A DNA stretch of 64,000 nt from Biscogniauxia marginata (lineage: Eukaryota; Ascomycota; Sordariomycetes; Xylariales; Xylariaceae). Each line of letters starts with the position of its first letter. The first letter of the stretch is position 1. The position numbers were made by a program, and so were the translations under genes. Below, piece after piece: positions 10,147 to 21,800 of the stretch. Under the pieces are notes generated by a model, which ran no database searches, was not told the origin of the DNA, and saw only the letters and a program-made list of their open reading frames with translations. The stretch spans positions 310,001 to 374,000 of the forward strand of contig MU404078.1 of NCBI GenBank assembly GCA_022695795.1. The letters are read 5' to 3'.

Positions 10147-13100
10147 TTACATGGAAATAGCGATCGCGAGTCAGTAGGTAGGTATTCGTTTCTCAGTTTA
10201 ATTAGTCCCAGGGGGCGAAAACGGCGAGCTGCGCATTCGCGTGAATCCACCGCGAATGGGGTTAGACATTGGGGAATTTCCGCAGGGGGTGGCGCATCGG
10301 GAGTGTAGATCCTTAGTTCGGGAGGCAGACTGGCATAATAGACATGGTTTCCCCAGACGCTTGCTTCGGCAGATTTATATTACAGGATGCATCGATTTTG
10401 AACATAAGCGAATCTCTCTTTGGGTCACACCACAGAGGTAGTTAAGATGTAATGATTGACTCCGTAGTGTCTCCCCAAAAAAATGAGATACCTTGCCGCA
10501 TTCCTCGTTAGAACTGCGTCCCAGGAGAAACTAGTTGTAAAAATAACCTAGCGCTTCTCAACCCTTTCGTATTCTAAATCCACGCGAAAGTGACGTGAAT
10601 GATCGAATCGCTCTCGGTTATAGTGCTCTAGTGAACAGAACCCCTGTAGCTGTTGGCCCCCGTACATACGGAGCAGCCCAAACTGTTGGAGGCATATAAT
10701 AAGCCGGCGTAGGGCTGAAGGATAAAAGGGACTCTAAGGGCGGCAGATAATGCTCCATAGCCCGAATTTGTACCAATTTTCCCCTGACGAACTGGACTTC
10801 TCCGCTCCAAAATGGCAAATCAGATGAGGGTCCGCCTGTTCATTGGCAATTGATTTTCCTAAGGCTGTCATTGATTGATGTGTGACTGTCTACGGATTGG
10901 CTGTGAGGGTTATAAGGAGCCCGGAGATCACAAGGACTTTCCGAGATGCGAAACCAAGGCCACGTTGAATGGCGATATTCGTATTCAAGACGGATCAGTT
11001 GAAATCGTGCTACTGGTTCCACCTTTTATCCAAATAGCCCACTGCCGTATGGTGACGAGGTCCTATGAAATTAACATGCTCGTTTTGTTGAGGGTGGTCG
11101 TGGATCTAGGGCCAAGCAAGCTGAGCTGAGCAATCATTACAAGCTCGAATGATGTTATCTATAGAAAAGTTAGCGCGACAGTGTACGTATTATCAGGGAC
11201 TACGGTTGTATGTATTATCAATGCTGAATAATTATGAAGGCTAAGTAATTACGTGATCTGCTAGAAACTAAGAACTGTACTAGCCTAGAGAGTATTAGGG
11301 GATACTATATGAGGGCATAAAAGTAGGGAGCCATAGCGGGATCATCGTGCCTAGACGTTGGAAAATCAAATTGGACGCGTGTAGTCCGGCCTTGGCTAGT
11401 AGAGTGGGCTTCAGACGAGGGCCCTAGGGTGCCGTTACTAAATTAAGCGACATCAACCAGACGATAATACCTATGCATGTCTATAGAACCTAACTAGTAG
11501 GTATATCCGACCTTTCGGAGGTGGAAGCAGGACGAAAAGGTGCAGTACGTTTCTAGTCGCATCTTCTATATTGTTCTCTGCGCCGTAGGATGGTGGTGGC
11601 GCTCAACAGTTGTATCACCTGGGCGTTGGTATCAAGATGGAGTCTAAACTCCAAATCCCACCCTCTACCGTTAACGTGTTAACGTGCAATGTACAAGGAT
11701 CATTGCCCTGTGAACTGCCTAAACTAGGATGACGGACCTTATCCTTATCAGATCAGTGAAGAAGAAGAGCCATGCCAAGGGAGGCGGGCCAGGGGTAGTC
11801 ATACCATCGCTTACACCGAGAAGCTTAAATCTGCCTACGGCAAGGTTAATGGCGAACCCTGTAGGGTTACATGGTCTCTTGGTTCCCTTTGAAGATGTCA
11901 TGGTCGCGTTGTTTTGACATGTGCAAGCGGCGCCCTCATAGCCCAACGATGACGAGCTTTCCCTTGCACCAACTAAGATTTGTACTACCTTTAGACTCGA
12001 CGTTTCCGGCAGCTTGATTCCTTCGAGATGGGGAGTTATACATACTGCATTCCGCAGTCTTTGCCGCTACGGTCTCACAGACCTGTTTCAGCCTCGATTT
12101 GAAGAGACGATATTAATACGGCAGTTGGAAGCTTGGGACTGCTTACATGTTGCTGACCGCTGCTGACCAAGGTTCGAGATCGCCAAAGATAACGAGAATA
12201 AAAGCTCGATAATGTACGCCCAGGAGAGCAGGTTGGCCAGAACGATACCGAAGAGATTAAATATGATCCACCGATGTCCGGGTACCTGGTTTGATAACCA
12301 AACAATGCATCGATGCTTAGAAATATAGACTTGTCGCGACAAAGCATGGTGATGATGACGACACAGGATTCCTAACAGCCGAGTACAGATAGGTATTTGG
12401 CAAATAAGCTGGCGCCCTGCAAACGTGTCAAAGACTGTCTATATCGCCTTAACAATATTCGCTTCCCCTCTCCTTGTGAATAAACATATCACTGTTATTA
12501 ATGCTTCTGGGGAGTTTCATAGACGGCCGGGACAAGGAACAAATTCGTGGGCATGTATATGCAGCCACCCGCGAAAAAGTGGTATGCGCCTAGGTGTGGG
12601 AAGCATCGAGTCGACATTCCGGACTTCTGGCTACCCTAGTAGGTATTCTTGCCAGTACAACCCACCGTCTTTACTCGAGAGTGCAATGTGGAAAGATTGA
12701 AACCTAATCAACCTAACTTGGAACGACGGAGTTGGACGAAGAAGAGCTCCGTAGAAAAAACCTATAATTCATTTTCCCAATCGGGACAAAGTCGTCTAGC
12801 AGTCATGGTGGAGTCCGCCAGGGGGGGAGCTGAGTTCGATAAGGTTAAAACCAGTCGGTTTTATCCATATTAATCTGACTAAATATCCTCATCTCTCATA
12901 TGCATGGTATGACGAGGTTCGACAGACGGGGATAGAACCCCAAGGAACCAGAAACAACAAAGACTCTTCGTGACTATGTAAGGTTTAGAGGGCGTCTGAA
13001 GTAAACTATCGAAACTGATTGGCCCATTTACTAGAGTACAGGGGTCAAAGAATCCAATCAGACGAGCACGGATTATTTATTCATGCGGTCATTCACCTTC

Positions 13101-14036
13101 CAGACTCGATATATGTCGACATCGAGCACCGGGATTTTCAAGCCTTCCTGGGCCGGCGGGATAATACATGACGTCCCATCGAAGTGCACTGGCATCCATC
13201 AAGATCTTGTCTCCTTCCTCCAAGGATACATATCCCCGAATTCATCCTACTCCACAACTCTTCCCGCTCAGACATGACTTACCTACTCGGGGGGAGCCCT
13301 TGCAGTCATTATGCCCGGGATACATGTACGATACCTTCTCAATCTAGTTCTGCAACCATGTCTCGTGTGAAACTTGGCTTGCCTCCGAGGCTGTCATACC
13401 TTGTCTTCAAACCCGCCCGAATGCCTCTAGACAGGCCATAATGCACTGGCAGATATAGTGGACCAATATGTCAAGCAATAAGCTTCCTTGTTACCCTAGA
13501 TCATCTATTAGTCTGTTGTTAATATCCATGTCGGAGCTGTCGTAGTCAACAGCCTATGGGAGATCCTCCCGATCTTACCCCCACGGCAATTTCAAGACTT
13601 GGTATCAAAGGGATGGGACTTTATCTAAGCCTAGCCAGATCTCTACGAATATGAAAAGCTTTTGATGGGCGAAGAGTCACCATGATATAATACCCAACCA
13701 CTCCCATGCATATTCAAGGAAACTGATAAAAGCCCGGCTTCACCAGTGGATAGTCTAAAAACTAGTCACCCGATGAGACGTTAATTAGGACCATTATTCT
13801 TATCCTTACTAAGAGAAAGTCTTGCTTTCACTTCTCGTGGTGGAATTTCGATGATCATACCTTGTTATCGCTTGGTCATGTTAATAGGCGTGCTTGGGTA
13901 CATAAAAAACCATATAAGTATCCATAAAGAAGACTAGTGCCTCACAACATCCCTACTTCTCAACTCAGGATCATTTATTCCTACTGGTATCAGTGGAAGC
14001 ATCAACCATATAGCTTATCACGTTCTAGAAGGTAAT
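10147..14036. other. 3.9 kb intergenic, normal composition, no convincing gene
   Basis: Only short overlapping frames on both strands occur here, with no conserved motif I recognise. On the minus strand at about 13085-13440, several short coherent stretches in different frames resemble a decayed gene, but frames and stops are inconsistent and I do not call it. A TATAAG at 13913-13918 lies about 120 bp before the ferric reductase start and could be its core promoter. Confidence 0.5.
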
Positions 14037-15973
14037 ATGGCACCGGATATTCTATCTGCAACCCCAGGCGGCGTCTTGCCCAGAGCCACGGCCACAGAAG
14101 AATACTTGATGGCCCGACAGAGGGTCAACACGGCGGTCTTGAGTCAATACGCAGCAGCTCTTAGCGGTCTTATTGGGGTATTTATCTTAGCTCACTGGCT
14201 AAGATACATCGCTATCCGCTTTCACTTATCACAGAACCGGTCCACGTTGCTGTACCCCTTCATCACACTGACGAGGTAAGCCCCGCAAAGTCTCCAGCAT
14301 ATAAAAGCCAACTGACATCGTGGTCTAGAGCTGTGAGGCGGGTTTCTATACGGGAACTCCCTGGCTTCCCCTCAGTTGGACATGCCGTCCTTGTGGCTGT
14401 ATATGTGGCTCTGAATGCCACCTTCGGCTTCTACCGTATTGATTATTCGAAACCTACCGATCTGGCAGCGCGTTTTGGATGGTATGTAGCACCATCGTTA
14501 TTATGTTTGAAGAACTGTGCTGACACCCTAGACACAGGATGGCGACGGGAAATATGGCGTTGGTCGTTTTCTTAGCCTTGAAGAATACGCCTCTCGCGTT
14601 TTTGACGGCTTACTCTTACGAACGACTCAACGTCCTCCACCAAATTTCTGGATATGCGACCCTTATATTTGCCATCATACATGGCAGCGTTTACTCGAAC
14701 TACTTTTTATCACATGGTAGGGTTAGCGTTCTTCATGAAGAGGTGGTCACCGCTGCTATTGTTCTCGGTTTCGCCATGTTCTTTTCGGTCTTAGCCGGGC
14801 TACTTCTCAGGCGATTCAACTATGAGCTATTCTATATCATTCACTTGGTCCTCTTCGTTGTCATTGTAGTTGCTATTGGGCTGCACCGCCCTAGCTTCGA
14901 GCAAGACAAAGGCTTGATCGTCACTGTTTTGATTGCCGCCTTGTGGTTCTCGGATCGACTTATTCGGATTGGTCGCTTGGTATACAATAGTGTCAATAAC
15001 GAGGCAAGAATCTACGCTCTCCCGGACGGCGGCACTCGAATTGTCCTCAAAAAACCTCTTCTTCGTGCACGATCTGGGAAGCATTGCTATGTCTGGCTAC
15101 CAAAAATCCGTGCCTTCGAGACACATCCTTTCACCATAGTAGCTGGTAGCCCTATGGAGTTGATTATCAATACATACAGCGGCTTTACAAGGGATCTCCA
15201 CAACTATGCAGCCAAGAACTCCGGGGCAAGCCTTAAGGTGTCGGTTGAAGGTCCATACGGCACAAATCCTGACCCCATGCAATTCGACAAGGTCGTATTG
15301 GTGGCAGGCGGTTCGGGTGCTACCTTTACATTCGGCCTGACCGCGGATATGCTCGGACGTATGACCCAGGACTCTAAGCAGCAGGTCGATTTCATCTGGG
15401 CTGTCAAAGGGCATGGTATGTAACGCTGTCTGCTCACAAGATAGGAACCGTACTGATCTGCATCTAGATAACTTGGCCTGGTTCACAGAGCACTTGAATC
15501 ACCTCCGCACCCATGTTCACGCTCCCAAATTTGCTCTAAAGCTACATCTCACCCGACTACCAGCAGCGTCGCCGACGAATACTACTGGTCATCGTACCTC
15601 ATCCGTGACCTCTGACGAATCCCTAAATAGCTCTCCCACTTCTCCGCTGGAGAAGAGCGTAGAGTCTCCGCAATTTGGTGTTTCGATGTCTCCCGGCACG
15701 CTCCGGGGAGATTCCGAGAAAGATGAGGAGATGCGCCAGATGGAGTTGCCCTCCGCCATGACGAGCTCTTCAGACCTACCCATCATCCACGGTCGTCCTG
15801 ACACGGAGATGCTGATAAAAGAAGCGATTGGGTCGGTCGGCAAGGATCAGCGAATCCTCGTTGCGGCTTGTGGTCCAGCTAGCCTGCTCAAAGTCGTTCG
15901 AAACACCACGGCTAGCTGCATCCAAGTTGACGGGCCTGCCGTCGAACTCCACTGCGAACAGTTCGGATGGTAA
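14037..15973 (+). CDS. FRE-type ferric/cupric reductase (NADPH oxidase-like flavocytochrome)
   Basis: Four exons (14037-14275, 14329-14481, 14538-15415, 15468-15973) give 591 residues. The introns (53, 56 and 52 nt) are GT..AG, with CTGAC or CTGAT branch-like sites in all three. The protein is predicted to sit in a membrane and pass electrons from NADPH through FAD and two haems to extracellular Fe(III) or Cu(II). Six or seven hydrophobic segments lie at about 40-275. The haem ligands are visible as two H-x13-H pairs, His165/His179 and His233/His247. HPFTI at 327-331 is the FAD-binding motif, VEGPYG is at 367-372, and GGSG at 388-391 is the NADPH-binding turn. CGP occurs near the end, and the C-terminus is EQFGW, typical of the family. 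A Ser/Glu-rich insertion of about 75 residues (roughly 450-525) splits the NADPH-binding half. No siderophore or permease gene is adjacent. The gene looks intact. Confidence 0.93.
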
Positions 15974-17055
15974 TGAAGTACGTGTTATTCTGTAATGTGA
16001 AACTAGATGGTATAGATGGATTTACTGGTTTAAACATGCTGTTGGTTAGATGGTCTTAGATATATATTCGCTTCATTAGCGCGACATCGTATGACATGAG
16101 GAGTCAACTCACGATGGGGACCGGTCTAGATATGCTTATACGATTGATTAATATACTGGTTGGCTCAAAACCCGCCTGGCCTTAACCTACATATCATGCT
16201 TCTTTTAGGGCGATAACTACATAGTAATTGGCCCGTATATACATGACATCGTCGTACATAAATACATTAGATGAACTGTCAAGCTCTAACACTATCTACG
16301 CTTCCGTGGTAATCTTCGTGTTAATAAAAAGGCCTATTATACCTTTGTAAATAATTCTTGAGTCAAAATACTATTAAAACCTGGATTTTCAGGTGTATAC
16401 AGGGAAACCTAATAAGGAGAATTTAATCCCTAGAGAAAGCCCTTACGAGCTAACTAGAACTATTCTTTCGAGTAATACATACATTGCAATGGAGACGTCT
16501 CTCTCACTCACGCGTTAAATCTTTATTTACTACACCATAGTCATCATCACGGCATCGTGAGGTATGGAAGCAGGTCCCTAACATATGTAAGAGAAATGAC
16601 TACAATATTTGAGTATACAAGTAACATTGATAAAGGCTACGCTTATCACACCAGATTTTGAGTTTTGGTATCTACCACCCCGTTTGTCGAAGGGCTACTT
16701 TATAAACACCTCTTAATTCCTACTATAAATATGGAGTTGGCTTACGACTTATATACTATGTATTATATCTTTTGTCATTTTGAGGCTCTTAATACGAAGA
16801 GCTAAATTTCAATTATCCTGAGAAGGGGAGCATAATATACTGGAAGGACATGCCGAGTACTTGTTAGAAGCACATCAATCTCTGAAAAACTAAGATTAAC
16901 ACGCACTACATGCTAGGTAATTTACATACAAGCCTAGGTAGTCTGCAAGATTGCCATCACACTGAGCTCTTATTGCCAATTACCTCTAGAATCTTTTGAT
17001 AATATCGGGAACCTAGCAAATAACATCGTTATTGTGACTTTCACTAGTAAAGGGC
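15974..17055. other. intergenic DNA grading into the AT-rich block
   Basis: No gene is seen. Composition stays moderate until about 17050, then becomes strongly AT-rich. Some dinucleotide steps (TATA, TACA) are already enriched after 16300, suggesting a transition zone. Confidence 0.5.
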
Positions 17056-17255
17056 TTACGACGGTAAAATTACGATATATAAGGATAATAAAGAAATTTA
17101 AAGACTACCTATGTAAATGTAAAAAAAACTCTCTATTTATATACTTATAACTAAGTCGTATTAATATTATTTATATAATAATCATTATATTATATATATT
17201 AAAAGTGTTTATAAATCGTGATATTTCATAAATATTAATTTATAAAAAAAAAGAA

Positions 17256-17600
17256 AAGATGTTTAAATATTTAAAAAATAAATTATTTTATAAATAAGTA
17301 TTAAAAGTTAAAATTTAAGTTTTTTTTTAATATTTATATTTAAAGTTTTATTTTAACTATTTTCTTTATATATATCACGGTTTAATAACGCTAAGCTTAG
17401 TAATAAGATAATAAGTAAGCACTTTACTATTATATTCATTATAAAATAATAAGATTAAAGTAAAACCTGAAATGTATTTAACTACTAAAATGGCTAAAAT
17501 AATCATTTTAAAATTTCCTTTTTTTTCACTTTTAATATTTTCGTTAATAAACTAAGAAATCAAACATTACCTTAAATCTCTTTATATTATTATAATAATA
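17256..17600. repeat. foldback element C, copy 2
   Basis: The right arm and loop (about 17376-17600) match 5385-5600 in the same orientation, with words such as TCACGGTTTAATAACGCTAAG and TGAAATGTATTTAACTACTA differing from copy 1 mostly by C/T or G/A. The left arm is more degraded. It lies at the other edge of the gene block that copy 1 borders. Confidence 0.55.
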
Positions 17601-18196
17601 TATATTTAATTTCCATTATTAATTTTATATTTAAAACGTTATAATTATTAAATAAAAAAACTATTATTATATTTAATTTTCTTTATAACGTTAAAAAACT
17701 ATATTAATTAATATTAAAATAAAAGGTTTTTATAAAATAAGGTAATCTTTATTATATTATTAAACTAATTAATTTTATTACGCTTTATTTAACGGAGATG
17801 TTTAATAAATAATTTTTAACTTTTAAATCTACTTAGTTATAATAATATGTTTTTTGTTACTTTTTAGTTCAAGATCGTATTTTTGGGAATTATAAATCTT
17901 TTGTCGCTAACTCGGTTGCTTAGCTTTTTAAAGAAGTGATTTATGTCACTAAGAGAATAAGTAGTTAACTCTCGTAATATGCGCCGCTGTTTATCGAAAG
18001 AAAATTTTATTTTCTCACGTTTATAAAAAGAGGAAGATATCCTTAAATGCATTGATAGATCTAATCTCGTTGTTCCGAATCTTTAAGTTGCTCTCTAGTT
18101 AAAAAGATTTCAGTTTTACAAGTAATCTTTCAGGAGTATACCTCTGCTAAGCGCGAGGTCTTTAAGAGTTAAAAGTTTAAATAATGTATAAAAAGT
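17601..18196. other. AT-rich spacer with a less mutated patch
   Basis: The patch at about 17860-18180 has nearly normal composition and holds a 62-codon minus-strand frame (17864-18052). That frame is rich in Lys, Arg, Ser and Phe. It may be a fragment of a transposon protein, but I recognise no motif. Confidence 0.4.
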
Positions 18197-18320
18197 GTTT
18201 TATCACTAACTAACAACGAAAGGAATAGGGTTTTAAAGTGGTTAATTAAATCGAAAGTTACGAAACGTAAAAACGTAAAGAAAACCACTCTAGTTTAAAG
18301 AAACTACAAACCAGCTTATA
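18197..18320 (+). repeat. 124-bp repeat R, copy 1
   Basis: This segment, including AACGAAAGGAATAGGGTTTT and AAAGTGGTTAATTAAAT, is repeated in the same orientation at 48252-48374. Most differences are C/T or G/A. Copy 1 lies 25 bp before the Ty3 element, and copy 2 is the last sequence of the AT-rich block. It may be the end of an older element; no family is recognised. Confidence 0.7.
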
Positions 18321-18345
18321 TAGTTAAACCTTTTTAACGATAAAA

Positions 18346-18804
18346 TGTTACGAACCAACTATGTTAAAGGGATTTCCTATAAGGGTGTTAAGACATAAAC
18401 CACGAATGTTAATACAGGACGATCCTTTTTAGAACATAATGAGACGTCACGTGATGTGATCTAAATTACTCTTAGATTACATCAAATGGGATCTAAGTTG
18501 ATCTTAGATTTAGACAGACTCTACTTATATAACAATTGGGGTAAAAAAGAAATATGTACTAAAGAGAATAAATATAAAAAAAGGGGATTTCTTTTATATT
18601 TAGTTATTCGTTCTTCAGCTATTAATCTAAAACTATAGTCACTTTTTAATATTATAATAAGAATACCTTAAAACCTCTCTAACGAACATAACAAGAAATT
18701 AATTAAACCAATCTTAACCCATTATTACCTTTAAATCAAGAAAACCTAATACGTACTTACTTGTGAAGTTAGTTAACTAGGAACACATAGGGAGGTTCGT
18801 CACA
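18346..18804 (+). repeat. 5' LTR of copy 1 (type A1)
   Basis: This LTR of 459 bp starts TGTTACGAAC and ends GTTCGTCACA. TCACGTGA is intact at 18447-18454. Its U3 differs from the A2 and B types, whereas its last part is shared with all of them. Confidence 0.93.
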
Positions 18805-18880
18805 TTTTAATAGCTCCTTAATTAGTGCTTAACATTAATTCAAGAAAAGGGACTTTCAGTCAAATAGTCCCAGGACAAGC

Positions 18881-21800
18881 ATGCCCCCTAAAACCAAAGA
18901 GTAACAAGAAAAGAAACAAGTAAAAAAACAATAATTAACAAGCTCTTAAACGAAAACTTCAAATCCTTTTATAATATAACAAAAAGGTTTAAAAGAACCA
19001 ACATAAAAATCCATTATAATTACAGCTAAAAAAGAGTCATAAAAGGACATCTTAAAAGATCAGCAAAAAAAAGCATTTAAAGAAAAAGAAAAAAAAAGAA
19101 AAAATACCTAAAAAAAAAGACAAATAAGTAAAATAACCCCTACCTCTTAAAGACAAGCAACTACCCTTAAACGATAACGACCCTAATAACTCAAACGACA
19201 AAAACAATATAATAACCCCCGACGTAAAGAGTTTTAAACTTATTACACCTAGTAAATATAATGGGTCAAGCGATTTAAAAAGATTTTTAATCCAGGTTAA
19301 AACCTACTTATAATTTTATTATAAAACAATTACCACTAAGGAATAAAAGGTTCTTACGATATCCCAGCTCCTCGCCGGAACCGCCTTAACCTAGTTTCAA
19401 CCAGTATTAAAAAATTATCTAAAAAACAAATTAAACGCTTAAAAAAACACGAAAAAAGTCTTTAAGAATTATAAGGAGTTTAAAAAACAACTTAAGTCTA
19501 TATTCGGCAATTTAATTCTCAAGTAATAAGCCGAAGCTCGACTTCATAAATTACGACAAAATAAAAAGGCTTTAAACTACGCTATTAAGTTCAAGAAACT
19601 CGTAAGTCAATTATAATTACTTATTAAAAGCCTATATTACTTGTTTTATTAAGAATTAAAAAACTATATAAAAAATAAGTTATATAAAATAAACCTATAT
19701 AAAGAAAGAAACCCAGGAAAGTTTAATAACTACGTTATAATAGCAATTACCATTAATAACGAGAACTTCGAATGGTACCTTAAAAAGAAAAAAACGATAT
19801 AACAAAGGAATGGCGATTAACTAAAAAGAGGAAATCACAAAAGCGGTACCGGAACCAGGAAAGGCACTAAAACCAAGTCAAACCCCATTAAAATTAACGT
19901 TATTTAAAAGGAATAAAAAAAACGAGATAAATTAACTGTTAAATATTTTAATTATAAAAAGAAAAGACATTATAAAAACGAGTACCGAAGTCTTAAAAAA
20001 CAAGAACTAAAAATAAAAAGGATTCCTTAACTCGAGAAAAGAGTTATTAAAGCAAAAGTTCAATTCGAAAATAACAAAGAAATAAATCAAGTATTTATTA
20101 TTAGCACTATTAAGGCAAAAAAGATTAAGGAGGCCCTTGCAAAAAAAGTTTATAAATTTCATTAAATTAACCGCAAAAACTGTTTAAAGGATAACTACTC
20201 ATATTTAAAATATCTCACACCAAAATAAGCCAAATAAGGATATAACGAAGGCGAATTATTATATAAATATAATAACTATAAACTAAGATACGACTTAGGA
20301 ATTAAGTTAAACCATAGTGATTTATATTAAAGCCACTATAAAAATGACAAATACGAAACCCACTAAAGAAAAAGCCAATATAATAACCTAAATTAAAGGT
20401 TTTATATAAATAATAGCTATAATATTCATTAAAGCTTAAAAAAACATATATCGTTACATTAAAGCTTTTATATTAACGACGCCTATTAAATACATAAAAA
20501 TTCTAAAAATAAAGCCGGTTATTATTTTTAAAAACCAAAAAGTAATAACACAAAAGAAAATAAATGCATTTACGATAACACCTTATAATGGCCACATTTT
20601 CCTTAAACATGTTATTTACACCCTAGTTCCGAAAAAAGTAACGAAGCAATTACTAAGGGTTATATATATTACACCTTAATACTATGCGACGTACACGACT
20701 TACTCAAAACAGGTTTCGAAAAAAACGAGATTAAGGAAGAATTATAGGAATTATAAAAGGGACTATATTTTCCATAATAGCTCGAAAAACAAACTAAATA
20801 CAACACCAATTTATTTAACTTTATAAGGAAACACTTAATAAAGTAACAAGTAAAAACACGTGCGACTAAACGAGGATATAAACGAATTACTAAAACATAC
20901 CTTAAAAAAGGAAAAAAGCTTTTAGAAATCAATATAAACCTAAAAAAAGACATTAAAATACCCCTAGCAAGCAAACTTAATAATTATTCGTTTTATTCGA
21001 AGATAATCCAGAACTTTAAAAAATTCCGAATTAATAAAATAGACTTAAGTTACAAAAAGGCCCTCAAAAAAAATTAAAGTTTTAATATACAAGGTTTTAC
21101 ATAAAGAATAAACCTCTTACCCCTTATTATATAAAGAGTAATTAAAGAAACTATTTAAGTAATAATTACTAGAAACACGCTCCCATAAAAGCCTAAGAAT
21201 AAAAGGACATCTAGGCTATAACAACTAAAAGAAAACTAAAAAGGAAGGAACATGGAAAACCAAAAAACGGCAAAGGCTCTCGCTAATAAGGCAGCGAGAA
21301 GCCATAAATAATAAGTCCTTATATAAAGTCCAGTCGGGACTTAATAACATTATTATAACTAGAGTTAAGTATAATAAAAAGAAGTATAAAGCCCTAATAA
21401 ATTCAAAAATAAATAAAAGCTATATCTTAATAAAAGTAACTTAAGAAAACAAAATACCATAAGTATATAAACAAAGTCCATATAAGTTATAAAACTTTAA
21501 GGGAAATATATTTAGTTATAAGAATAATAAGGTGTTAAAAGAAATAATTCCTCTTTTAATAACTATTTAAAGACATCTTAAACAAGTCATCCTTAACATT
21601 ATATATATATTAAATCACGATATAATCTTAGGAATAAATTAACTTAGAAAAAACAATTCACAAATAAATTTCGAGATAAACACGCTTTATTAAGATTAAA
21701 AACAAAAGGAATTAATTACTACGGATTACGAGATAAGTATCGCAAGTAACTTTAAAAAAACAAATACAAAAACGAAACATATCACCTATATAATTCGAGT

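Noticed and set aside
13085..13440. Coherent short stretches on the minus strand resembling a decayed enzyme gene
   Set aside because: Frames change and stops are frequent; similarity to oxidoreductases was only impressionistic.
17864..18052. Idea that the 62-codon frame is a fragment of a Starship-type tyrosine recombinase
   Set aside because: No catalytic Arg/His/Tyr context could be identified in so short a piece.
20669..20974. 101-codon minus-strand frame inside Ty3 copy 1
   Set aside because: It lies within the gag-pol body, not at the conserved antisense ORF position, and is broken by tandem expansion in copy 2.
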